Source: Casuarina equisetifolia (lineage: Eukaryota > Streptophyta > Magnoliopsida > Fagales > Casuarinaceae). Taken from it: DNA of 64,000 nucleotides. The notes beneath the pieces were generated by a model, which worked only from the letters and a program-made list of their open reading frames with translations, did not search any database and was not told the origin of the DNA. The position numbers and the translations under genes are program-made. Position 1 is the first letter of the stretch, and the number at the start of each line of letters is the position of its first letter. Location of the stretch: assembly GCA_028551475.1 (NCBI GenBank), contig CM052355.1, forward strand, positions 24,765,580 through 24,829,579, given 5' to 3'. Shown here piece after piece: positions 1 through 11,095 of the stretch.

Positions 1-221
1 GGTATCTATTGATACTTTTTTCACTATGGTTTTCATATAAAGAGAAAATCAAATAAATAAAACAACTTAGTTGATGAAAATAATTCCTTGTAATTTTATT
101 TGAGGTGAATGCCTTCGTTTACCTCTGTCCCAAATTGTTAATGATTTTATTCTTTTTCTGTGTATTTGTCGCATCAAAGCAGAAGAGTAAGGGTTTTGGA
201 CCACTTATTGCCTGTCTATAA
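1..221 (+). promoter_or_regulatory. 5' flank/leader of the FRS10-like gene
   Basis: This AT-rich stretch lies directly upstream of the FRS10-like start codon. The sequence ending in gcatcaaagcag at about 182 has the look of an intron acceptor, so part of this region may be a 5'UTR intron. No separate gene is visible, and the transcription start cannot be placed from sequence alone. Confidence 0.35.
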
Positions 222-2474
222 ATGATGATGAAGCCATCAAACAACATCTGGATTCGACGCCAACAGTGTCCATGTGGAGATTGGAATTGTTATATCAAGT
301 ATGAAGGCGATGATCAGACTTCAGTAAGCTCTCACCTAGTGAAGAATGAAGCAATGGCATCATCATCATCAACAGAAGCAGTCTTTACTCCTTATGTGGG
401 TCAAATTTTCAGAACTGATAATGATGCCTTCGAATACTACAGCAATTTTGCTCGGAAGAATGGGTTTTCAATTCGAAAAGCACGGTCAACTGAAAGCCAA
501 AATTTAGGTGTATACAGACGAGATTTTGTTTGTTATCGCTCAGGGTTTAATCAACCAAGAAAAAAAGCCAATGTGGAACATCCAAGGGAGCGAAAATCAG
601 TACGGTGTGGATGTGATGCAAAATTATATTTGACAAAAGAAATTGTTGATGGTGTTACTCAATGGTATGTTTCACAATTTAGTAATGTTCATAACCATGA
701 ATTATTGGAAGATGACCAAGTCCGCCTACTTCCTGCTTACCGGAAAATACAGGAGGCTGATCAAGAACGCATTCTTTTACTCTCCAAAGCTGGGTTTCCT
801 GTGAATCGGATAGTGAAAGTCTTGGAGTCAGAAAAGAGGGTTCAACCTGGGCAATTGCCTTTCATAGAGAAGGATGTTAGAAATTTTGTTCGGACATGTA
901 AAAAGACCGTTCAAGAAAATGATGCTTTGCTCAATGAGAAAAGGGAAAATGATACACTGGAGCTTGTTGAGGCCTGCAAGGCTATGGTAGATAAGGATTC
1001 GGATTTTGTTTATGATTATACCACAGATGAAAATGGTAAGGTTGAGAATATCGCATGGTCATATGGGAAATCTGTTCGAGCATACACAGTATTCGGTGAT
1101 GTAGTTACTTTTGACACCACATGTCGTTCCATCACCTATGGCTTGCTCCTTGGAGTATGGTTTGGTATAGACAATCATGGCAAGGCAATTTTCTTTGGGT
1201 GTGTTTTGCTGCAAGAGGAAAATTCTCATTCATTTGCATGGGCTTTACAGGTTGGTGGTTGCAAAATCTTGTGATCAATTTGAGTCTCTCTTCGTGTAAT
1301 TTGTTTATGATTTTCCCTTTTTGACAGACTTTCGTTCGATTTATGAGAGGAAGAAGGCCACAGACAATTCTAACTGATATGGATTCAGGGCTTAGAGATG
1401 CCATAGCAAGGGAGTTACCAAATACTAAACATGTGATATGCATATCACACATTTTATCCAAATTATCTAGTTGGTTCTCATTGCCTCTTGGACCCCAGTA
1501 TGCAGACTTTAAAGCTGACTTTGAAATGTTGTGCCACGTGGAAAGTGTAGAAGATTTTGAGCATCAATGGAATCTTTTTGTTGATCAGTTTGGACTTGTT
1601 GCAGATAAGCATGTATCATTACTTTTTTCTTATCGAGCATCCTGGCCACTCTCCTACACTAGAGGTAACTTCGTGGCTCGTATGTTGACAGCTGAGTTTT
1701 CACAATCCTTGGATTCGTTCTTGAAAAGAATCTTGAGTGAACAGACATGTTTGCAAGTATTCTTTGAGCAGGTACTCTTTTTACATGACTATGTTTTGTT
1801 TCGTCGCTCCTCTTCATACTCCCCTGGCTAGATGATTAACTTCTTAAGATTTCATTTGGAGCTTGTAGATGAGAAACGCAGCTAACCTTCAAAATGAGAC
1901 CAGAGAAGGAATGCAGTACATGCACATCAAGACATGCATGCCTATCGAGGAACATGCACGAAGTATTCTTACCCCATATGCTTTCAATGTGTTACAACAT
2001 GAAATTGTGCTGTCCATGCAATATGCAACAACAGAAATGGCTAATGGATCCTACCTTGTGCGGCACTATAAGAAAATGGATGGGGAATATTTGGTGATTT
2101 GGATACCAGACGATGAGCAGATCCACTGTTCCTGTAAGGAATTTGAACATTCAGGAATATTATGCAGGCATTCTCTTCGAGTACTTATAGTGAAGAACTA
2201 CTTTGAGCTGCCAGAAAGATATTTTCTGCATCGATGGCGGTTGGAGAGTCCTTTACTTCCTATGGATGATCAAAGTGTTCAAATCAGCAGCGACGAGTGC
2301 ACTCAAGCATTTCATACTCTTGCTGCAACTCTGTTGACAGAGTCCTTGATGTCCAAGGAACGTTTTAATTATGTTCATAGAGAACTTACTGGGCTCGTCG
2401 AGCATGTTAGAAATATGCCCACCATCGATGAATTTGCTATGAACATGGCAGCTAACAATGTCAATGAATCCTAA
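222..2474 (+). CDS. FRS10: FAR1-RELATED SEQUENCE 10-like protein
   Basis: Three coding exons join in phase 0: 222-1250, 1328-1771 and 1869-2474, giving about 692 aa. The start MMMKPSNNIWIRRQQCPCGD and the long conserved stretch after it match what I remember of Arabidopsis FRS10. An N-terminal FAR1-type (WRKY-GCM1-like) zinc finger spans about residues 66-160, with C104, C129/C131 and H157/H159. A Mutator-like transposase-derived core crosses intron 1. A SWIM zinc finger (CSCKEF...GILCRH) sits near residues 578-599. The family is a domesticated MULE transposase acting as nuclear transcription factors, best known from FHY3/FAR1 in phytochrome A signalling; the specific role of FRS10 is little known. 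The start of exon 3 is the least certain junction, because the proteins diverge there. No inactivating change is visible. Confidence 0.93.
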
Positions 2475-3200
2475 GTTTGTTAGTGTAGGAAATGGTGCCT
2501 AACGTGTACAAGCTCTTCACTTGGGACCTGATTCGTCCAGAAATGTACCTATGTATAGAAGATTGAAGAAGGTCAAGAGGACTGCATCAGGGAATAGCTA
2601 CTGACATTGGTAAGCTTGTCCTGTCGATGATTGCACACAGGCAGGGAAGTACAGATTTTTTGACTACTTCCCCCTAGTTTCATTCTTTTTTTCCTCACTG
2701 TTTTTTCCCTCAAATATTAATTCAATGTCAATATGTTGGAGGAGTGATGAGTTGGGAGTGCAAGTGTAAAAATGAATCCTTCTAGTGTTTTTTTACAAAA
2801 AAAGAGAAAGAAAGTTGTTTGAAACTTGATTTTGTTGTCTGTCCCAGTATATGACGCTTGTAATGTGACCTACGAGGTATGCAGATGGCTATACCATGAC
2901 TCTGCTCTTCAACCTTGTAGCACATAAATCTTGTAACAATAGTTGTTTGATTTAGTTCATTCCCGCCATTCCTCTTTCTTTATGCCAAGTTAGGTAGGGT
3001 CTGTGGGCGATGGAGGATGGAGGATGGCACAGAGAAGCAAATGGGGGCTTCCAAAATAAACATGGAGCGCATGCTTCGTCAGTGGTGCGTAGCTGATCGT
3101 TGGTGCAACAGGAAGAGAGACGCTGTGCGAGGGCCATGGTGGGTTGCATGGGTGGATAGAATGAGGAGCAGTTAGAGGCTCCCACATGGGGACGGAAAAG
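2475..3200. other. 3'UTR and downstream flank of FRS10-like gene
   Basis: After the TAA the sequence holds U-rich, UTR-like stretches to about 2,950. A G-rich segment of unknown origin follows, with only short overlapping ORFs on the minus strand. Those ORFs have no recognisable domain and were not called. Confidence 0.4.
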
Positions 3201-3202
3201 CC

Positions 3203-3660
3203 TTGCACTTATTAGAAGATGAGAGCCTCTCTTCTCTTTCAAAAATTAGAGAGACAATCCGCGTTTCTGGTCACAGCTCAACTTCCTTTTTCTGCTTATT
3301 TACTTTTATAAGGCAATCCTTATCTCAAGTCTTTAGTTCTTTTGTCTTCGAAACACAACACGCCATTCCAAGAACAAATTATTACATTGACTGGAGCGCC
3401 ACCAATGACTTCGATTCAATAGAATATGCGACGAGGACCTCTTACATCAACCCATTGAAGCGCAAAAGAGCTACCCAAGCTTTTTGTAGAAACGGATCTT
3501 TTCTGATCTTTCCTGTCTGTGGCTTGCCAACTTGAGTGGACTAAATAGATGTATTGTGGGGTCATCTGATCGGGCGGGGAGCAGGTCAAGTCCGGCCTCC
3601 CACTCTGCCTTTTTGATTTGACAAATTTGGGCGTTCGTGATCAGGGAGACCGTGGAATCA
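3203..3660. other. possible organelle-derived (NUMT-like) segment
   Basis: The base composition changes sharply here, to roughly even GC with short pyrimidine runs and gcgcc/cggcc motifs, a texture typical of plant mitochondrial intergenic DNA. ORFs are short and unrecognised. The assignment rests on texture only. It could equally be a remnant of an unknown nuclear element. Confidence 0.25.
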
Positions 3661-3878
3661 GTGTTACGATGTCTCCCAATGTTTGGCTTTTATTCAAATT
3701 TCTATGACGATGCGCGCTCAAGCAGGCTTGAGGACATCCGGGATCCGCAAGTTCATCATGCGTGGAAGAATTGGCACTGGTGATTTGAGAACTGAAAGAA
3801 CCCCGTGTCTGTACTGCGAAAACGAATGCTGTGCAGCCCATTATGTACTTAAGACAAGAGGATCTCAAAGTTGAAGTA

Positions 3879-4150
3879 TCTCAAAAAATGATTGTAAATA
3901 GAGATACCCTTCTCCACGCAACAACAACATTAGGAACCTCATCATGCGTTTAAACATGCCTCAAGTTCAGACGATCTCAAAGTTTGGTTGGTAGCTGTCC
4001 GGATGTGAATGAAATAGTGCCTCAAAAAATTGATTGTAAACAGAGACACCCTTTTCCCCGCACCAACAACATTTGGAACCTCCGTTTGCCTTCAGTTCAT
4101 ACAATCTCAAAATTCAATAGGTAGCTGTCCTGATGTGAGTGGAAACATTG
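3879..4150. repeat. two-copy imperfect direct repeat, about 135 bp units
   Basis: Copy 1 (about 3,879-4,019) and copy 2 (about 4,020-4,150) share the same order of blocks: ctcaaaaaat, attgtaaa-agaga-accctt, caacaacatt-ggaacctc, a gttca-ac-atctcaaa block, then taggtagctgtcc-gatgtga. Mismatches and small indels separate them, so the duplication is old. No coding potential was seen. Confidence 0.7.
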
Positions 4151-4880
4151 ACCTCACCTATATAATATCCGAGTACACACCATCGCCCAAGGCGCCGGCG
4201 TGGTACTAACTTGGCAGTGCCCCTAAGAATCTAAGAATTTGGTGCCAGTAAATGTATTCAAATGCGACAGCTTTTAAAAAATCTAAACTCTGACCCATAA
4301 GGTTGGATTATGTAGGAACAATTTTTATACTTAATCATTGTTCAAAAATTTATTTTTTCAAAGTATTTCTCTCTCCTCTGTCTCCCGTGTGAACACGAAT
4401 GGCTTATTGGAAGACCCGGCTGAAGTCAAGTATGAAGCTGCTTTGTAGCTTCTTTCACCATCGAAACAGGAAAGGTAGCTATCACATGCATTAAACCGCG
4501 ACAAAAACTATCAAAACGACGATAATGTTTGATACGACTTTCAGGTAGTTTTGAAGAATTTCTGATCCTTTAGGGGACCATTCATTGTCCCTTGCTTCTG
4601 TTTGAAACTCAAAGATTGTTCTGGATTTTCATGTTATGAGATTGATTACTTGGAAAACAGAACACATGCTCTGCTTCTATATTCAATCGGTAAGCCACTT
4701 GGAATTAGAATTAGCGCCTACACCAGAAGAACTAGAGAGGCTTTGGGAGAGTAAAATCCTACAAATAAGCTGAAGACATGTAGAGAGGAAAATACAAAGT
4801 GAGATATCTTCGGCAGAAATGGATAAAAATTACAGGTGAACAGCATCATTTTTAACGGGACAGAGCATTGCAGTATTGTT
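4151..4880. other. intergenic, no gene seen
   Basis: This is non-coding sequence between the two-copy repeat and the 3' end of the minus-strand membrane-protein gene. It probably includes that gene's 3'UTR. Nothing else recognisable was seen. Confidence 0.5.
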
Positions 4881-5585
4881 TTATGTAGCTAAGATTAAAC
4901 CATGATAGCTGTTTTCAGCTTCCAACCTGATTTCTGCTTTCATCCTGATTATAAAATTATCACATCTTCTTTTTAACTCTTCTCCGTCTTCATCTTCTTC
5001 TTCCGCAGTATTGTGGCAGCCATCGTCAACTTTTTCTTCACCTTCACCATAACGCAAAGTCGAACCATTTTCTGCTTTATCTACGGTCGCCAAAGTCCAA
5101 TTTGCCATTCCTTTTTCCTCTTCAACATCCTCCCGCACAGTTTCACTTCCATCGATTGCCGTATTCTCTAACTCGGGTGCTGATGGTCCACTGTCTTCTT
5201 TTCTCGTGAGGTGTTCGTCATTCAGATCATCCCCCGCCGGGGAATTCCGAACCAGGCCAGAGTTCTTGACAATGAAAACAAGGAGCCCGTTGCAAAGCAG
5301 GAACATATAGTTCTTGCCAAAACCGTAGGCAAAGAGATTCATGGGAAATGAAAAAATGCAGACATGGAAGGAGCGGAGAAGGGCAGGGAACAGTGAAGTA
5401 AGGGACAAGATGACAGACAAGACAGATAATGAGAGGAGGAATCCAGTGGTTTTGCTCGGATTCCGGAAGTGGTTGAACTGACTGGCAATTTGGTTGTAGG
5501 GATGCTTGAACTGGCTCATGATTGCTGTGGTAAAGGCAGAGGAGCTTTGCAAGGAGGGTGTGATAAATATTGGTTGCCAATTCAT
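4881..5585 (-). CDS. DUF4408/DUF761-like small membrane protein
   Basis: A single exon of 234 aa. Two hydrophobic segments (about residues 47-70 and 84-107) lie near the N-terminus. A strongly acidic, Glu/Asp-rich linker follows, and near the C-terminus is the motif EELKRRCDNFIIRMKAEIRL, the DUF761-type signature (basic-Arg-Cys/Ala-x-x-FI-x-R-x-x-x-x-I-R-LE) found in the plant 'cotton fibre expressed' family. An N-terminal membrane pair plus C-terminal DUF761 is typical of the DUF4408/DUF761 group, whose biochemical role is unknown. A second Met at residue 23 (MSQFKHPYN) is a plausible alternative start. Confidence 0.72.
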   Translation of the reverse strand: MNWQPIFITPSLQSSSAFTTAIMSQFKHPYNQIASQFNHFRNPSKTTGFLLSLSVLSVILSLTSLFPALLRSFHVCIFSFPMNLFAYGFGKNYMFLLCNGLLVFIVKNSGLVRNSPAGDDLNDEHLTRKEDSGPSAPELENTAIDGSETVREDVEEEKGMANWTLATVDKAENGSTLRYGEGEEKVDDGCHNTAEEEDEDGEELKRRCDNFIIRMKAEIRLEAENSYHGLILAT

Positions 5586-8500
5586 GTGTATGCAAGGGGC
5601 TAACGTTGGCTTAGCTATAAATAGAGATGGACCATCGAACCCTGTAGTTATTACTGACGTGAAAACTAAAGAAAGACCAAGTCAGTCAACTTCCTCACTA
5701 CTATTTCATTACGCGGCTTATTTGCGTCTGCTTCGGTGAATTTCCAGTCGTTTTCGGTCACCAGGACTAGAAAAGTATTGACTTGCTTTATTCAAATCTA
5801 ATGACTGAAAAAAAAAAAAAAAAGTACCTTTAGGCCATTAAAATATGATAAAAAGAGATTCCCAAGCCTCATCTTTTTGCGATGAATCTTTGAAGTTTCT
5901 GGAACAACTATCTAGACGCTGTTAAAAAGAAAAGGCTTTGATTCGAATTTTCTAGTTAGACGCGTTCCAACCCCAGGACATGGGCTTTTGCATTTTTGGG
6001 GCAGGCATCTAGATGAATAATATTCATTTCACAGCTTTGACTGGCAGGGGATCAGTTATCTTAAAGCTGTGAAAATTTGTGTTAGCAGATGCTAGATTGA
6101 TATCATGACTTCATTCCGGAAGAGTGTGGATGTTCAAATTCTAGCACCTGGGTAGGAACAGAAGTGTGATCTTCTGCATCTCAGACTTTTCCAGCACTCT
6201 TGCCAAAGAAAAGGGAACGGTGTATTAAAATTTGGACTCAAGGTCATACGGAGTTAAATATATTCAATTTAAACTTTGATATCGAGTTAGAAGATCTAAA
6301 GACATAACTTAAAAATTAATTTAAAGATTTTATTATTATTTTTTAATTTATACTTTAATCTTAAGGATCTTATTTTTTAATGTAAAACTCTTCTCTTCTA
6401 TACAAATATGAAAAGACATCTTTCATTTAATATCATGTATAGTTGTATCCAAGTCATTGTCTAAAATATTACACGTATCTGGAGCTGAGATCAATGTCAT
6501 TGTATGAAGTTTTTGTTCACCCGTAACTTGGTAACTTGTGGAGATGACAAGATCGCTTAGGACCAGTTTTCAATTGTCTTCTCAACTTCTAGATTTATCA
6601 AATACTAAAATCTGGGGGGTGGAACTTCAACAACCTTTAATCTAGCTCCTGTAGGGGACCAGGGATGTTAATGACCTTTGATTTTCAGGTCAACTTCAAT
6701 AAAGCAGGCTGACTTAAGTAAGTCATTGGACGGTAGTGTAGGGCTCAGTAATTGAGAAGACAGAAAATAGTACAGGTGTAAACCTTAAACTGAAAGATTA
6801 GGTGAGCAAATAATACTCCTTTCAAGCTAAACGCATTGAACTCACAATTAGGTGAGCTGACCACTTCTTTCTTATTTTTTTTCTTTTTTCTTTTTTCTTT
6901 TTTGGGCATATGTCAAGTAAATATCAGTTGTTGAGTCATTTGATTGCCAGAGTCCTTCTCTAATGATTACAACGAACAAGAGTTGATAGAAAATAAAGCA
7001 CGTTTGAAATCAAATAAATCGGCCAATTCTTGTGTCCTGTTGAAGTCTGGTAGCCAGCAGGAGCTTATTAGTAAACGCAAATTGGCATTAGTTCTCTTAA
7101 CGTGTTTAGACTAGTCCACACCATGTCAAGTCAAAACCAGTGGCTCAGAAAGACGTGGAGGGACGGACAGCTGTTTACCTTGTGTCAGACCCTTTAGATT
7201 CCTCAAGGCAATTGTGATAAACAAAAATGATTTAGAATTTTTTGAAGGTGATTTGAGCCTCAGGGAAGAATCGGTTTGTACAATAAGTAGTAATTATTAT
7301 TTCATTTAGTCTATTGTAATAGATTTTATTATCCTATATTGAAAAGATAAGTGAAACAATCTAACTATATAAGGGAGTTTAGTTACTCTTACTATTAAAT
7401 TGATATTTTATGATGAAACTTAATTTGTGACAAATTATATTAAAACCAAATTGTAATCTAATTCAGCTTGCAATTGTTATCCCTAATGTGGGATATACAA
7501 TGAGCAATACTATAAGGTAAAGTAAGCAAAGGATCATACTCATGGCAAAGGTAAAGTAGATTTAGATGAAAAGTCTCTTTGTTAGTTGGCTTTGAGCTAG
7601 CAAAGATTTCAACCATGAGGTTTGAAATTTAATACCTTATATAAGTGAGTTAGGTATGTGTATTATAATATTAAAAAGAAAAAATTAGGTGAAAAAATAT
7701 AACAAATTTTATTCTTTCACATCAATAAAACAAATGAAATAATATGGCCATATAAGAAAACTTTATTACTCCTATTAAGTTGATTCTTTGAAATAGAATC
7801 CAAGTTCATAACACTATGCTTGCTAGCTAAGTTGGTAGCTAACACAACTAATATCTGACACACCAAGACTCCCCTTCATAATTACCAATCAAAAAATGAA
7901 AACTATTATTTCATTTGAGTACAAGTTATATACGTAAATGTATATGTTTAGTTAGTAAAAAATACAAGCATGATATGACATAAGCAAAGTAATAAGATAA
8001 AGGAAGAAGAAAAAAAGAAAAATCAAAGTTTGAGTGGTTCAGCATAATCTACATTGGTACCTAACTTGAGGATTGATTATGAAAGAATTCAAAACTCTTC
8101 TACTACAACAATCGACTTCTCACACGTGATAAATCACAAAACCAAACTTCTATCCCAAGAAAATTCCAGCAATAAGATATTGTAGACACCTTACAACAAG
8201 TCAAGATAACTTAAAATAAAACAACCTACACAAAAAAAACCTTAGGATTTTTGAACATCCAAAATCCTAAAAATTTTTCCATTTTGAAATGAAGTGATTC
8301 ACGCAATAAAATCCTCACAAATGATGAGAGTAAATATCTCCTACAATTATAGAAGTTACGAGACGTTTCATGCTTGTTTGAGTAATAGCAATGAGATTCC
8401 CAAATATCATGCTAAGAATAGCTAGGATTTCCAGAAGAAGATGCCATTCGTTTGATGTAGATTAAAGTGAAAAGTAAAGCCTCATATTTCTCTTAGGCAT

Positions 8501-9980
8501 CTTTAATAAAATTCATTGCACCTTTAATAATGGTACCAGATTTTTATTCTTTCAAAATGTACACCGTTTTAACTCCATAAGATGCACGTAATTATTTTTC
8601 AAATGATGTCACTTTAAGATGATTGAAGGATGCCATCTTTTCCTACACGAAAAAGGATATATTTCTTCTTTTTTTGAAAAAAAACACACACACACATACA
8701 CATCTAAGCATACACCTCATGTTGAGCCTAAGATCAAAATGTTATAAACAATGCTTACTTTCAATTGAATTAAGTATTTGTTAAAAAAAAAATTATAGTT
8801 TAGTTTTTATCATTTTATGCTACAATATTTTACAAGATATGTTATTCATGACTGGCATATATACATATAGGACTCCAAGTTTCCAACAATAAATATTGTC
8901 AAGATTACATTGAAATGTATTTAATGTTTCTTTTGCCATCGTCAAAATTTTACATACACATCAAGAAAATTTATAAATACCAAAAAGCATCTAAACTTCC
9001 AAAAAAATACATTATCACTAGAATTTATACCTTTCAATTGAACATAACCCTCAACTCTTTTAGAAACAAATAGATAAAATATGGACCATAAAATTTTATA
9101 TGTTATTCATGTAGATGATATTTTTTTTTTGTCCTTTAAAACTATTTAAGAGCCATAAGAAGCATCCTAAAATAATCTTTAAAAAATCAAATTATGAAAT
9201 CATTTATTTTCTAATGAAAGTAGAAAAATATATATTCGATAGAATTTTGGAATTAATTTTAGAGCCAATAAAGATCTAATAGTTATAGTTATTTCAAGAA
9301 ATTCTTATACATAAAAGAAAGTACATTAATGATATTTTTGAAAAAGAAATCACTAAGACTTAAAAGAAAATATATAATTTTTTTTTAGCCTAAAACAAAC
9401 TTAGATAAAAAAAAAAGTTAACAAATATTTTGGTAACATAAAAATTTTATTTTATAAACCAGAGATTAGTTCATATTTGGATTCTCACTAAGCTTTGCAT
9501 GATAACTTAAATTGAATAATAGTAATCTATCCTAAATTATGTTTAGTATAATTAGAAATATAACTAAAAGATTTGAATCTAAGATACTTACTTTATGAGT
9601 TTTCTCACTTAAGTCCTTCTTACCATCTCGATTGTACTATAAAACTAAAAGATCAAAGTAAACAAAGTTTGACCAAAAAAAATCCAAAGAAATTTCAAAA
9701 AGAAAATTAAGTTATGGGAATTTTTAAAACTACAAATTTATACAAAATATTGGTTCCCATGAACCGGTAAAACCAGTTGAGCAAAATAAATTATTTTCTC
9801 CTTTTTTTTAATGATGAACTTGATAGTTTAATTTTTGAAAAAGAAAAAAATAATTGGAAAAAATTAAAAGATTGGCATTTAACGGTATTTATGAATATTT
9901 TGAAAAAGTATAAGTAAAACAAATTCAAGAAGCTTTAAGAATGAAGTCATTTAAATGTAATCTTCCGGAAAGAATTTCAA
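5586..9980. other. AT-rich intergenic DNA
   Basis: I see no gene here. A block at about 8,020-8,260 (gagtggttcag...tctacattggtacc, then short A-rich lines) resembles the flanks of old plant LTR elements, and a similar phrase occurs near 43,080. Short low-complexity runs are present: an A run at about 5,809-5,823, T/TTTTC runs at about 6,870-6,903, and a short CA run at about 8,683-8,694. The rest has no recognisable structure. Confidence 0.45.
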
Positions 9981-10016
9981 AGCCTATAATGCTCATCAGC
10001 TGTGAAGAATAGTATT

Positions 10017-10092
10017 GGAAAAATATAGAAAAAGGAATTTGTAGAAAAATTTTTGGAAAAATATAGAAAAAGGAATTTGTAGAAAACTTTCT
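10017..10092. repeat. 38-bp tandem duplication
   Basis: The segment starting ggaaaaatatagaaaaagg at about 10,017 is repeated almost exactly from about 10,055, a period of 38 bp. It is simple, AT-rich and non-coding. Confidence 0.85.
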
Positions 10093-10726
10093 AAGCATTT
10101 CAGCTAACAAAAAAAAAATGGCTCCCTTTAATGATCAAGAGTAGATTATATTATTTAGTCCAACATCTTAGACGAGAAAAATATTTTAAACTCTAAATCA
10201 TTAGTACAATAAAACCAAAAATTCATAAAGTTTTTTTTTTTTAATATCAAATTTGAAAACTGAAAGTCACTTAAAAGAAGAATATGCAGAATCTGATCTA
10301 TCAACACATTAGACTTTGAAACAGTCGATAGAATGTTAGGCAGTTAATCTAATTAATCTATTTGATAAACTAAATTAAAAATTAAAAATAAAGCTAACAG
10401 GCTCATGGCAACAAGCTGAAGCAAATTGTTTATCTGAAAAATTGGATTGCACATCACTTTTATAGAAGTAAGAAAATCTTATTTCATTGAATAAAGCTTA
10501 GTAACATGACCCATGAGTGTATTAACTAGATAGAAAGATAAGATATATAAAAAATGATCTCAAACATAAAATGCACCAGTAATTAATAACTCGGAGGCAT
10601 TTGGAAAGTAACTATATGGTACTCAAAATAAATTAAATGGTTTTTGATTTTAGGTGAACTGAAAAGCATATCTTCTTTCGGGATGTTCAAGAAAAAAGTC
10701 CTATCATTATACTCTTTAATTCTTCG

Positions 10727-10930
10727 CTAAGTCAGGAGTTCCTTGGTATGAACTTTGAGAAAAAAAAATGCTGCCAGGTCATCCCCAATCACTATCACCG
10801 TTGACAAAAGTGCTACATGTGGATAAAGTCTTAAAAAATCCTCGACCTCACGTCGAAGATTTGCCCAAGCGTTATACTGTTTGATAGTGATAGTTTCTCT
10901 AACTGGCCTTTCCAAAATCTCTTCTTGATC
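10727..10930 (-). other. unassigned exon-like ORF
   Basis: On the minus strand this stretch encodes about 64 residues with protein-like composition (PVRETITIKQYNAW...), rather than the low-complexity sequence typical of chance ORFs nearby. It lies about 170 bp upstream of the G6PDH start, in divergent orientation. I could not assign it to a family, and no further exons were recognised. It may be a gene remnant or chance. Confidence 0.2.
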
Positions 10931-11095
10931 ATAGATATTTGAGAGCGGTATGTACTAATGATGCATGTTCACGAGGAAAAATCCGTTTATAAATCCATGG
11001 AAGTTTTCTGCAAGAGACAACTATAGACACATTCTTGGATATTCTCTCAGAGTTGCTCAAAGCCAAAGCTTCAATTTTTGCCCGAACCAGATTGG

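Noticed and set aside
5227-5595. 122-aa minus-strand ORF overlapping the DUF761 gene
   Set aside because: It is in another frame of the same DNA. The 234-aa frame carries the membrane pair and the DUF761 motif.
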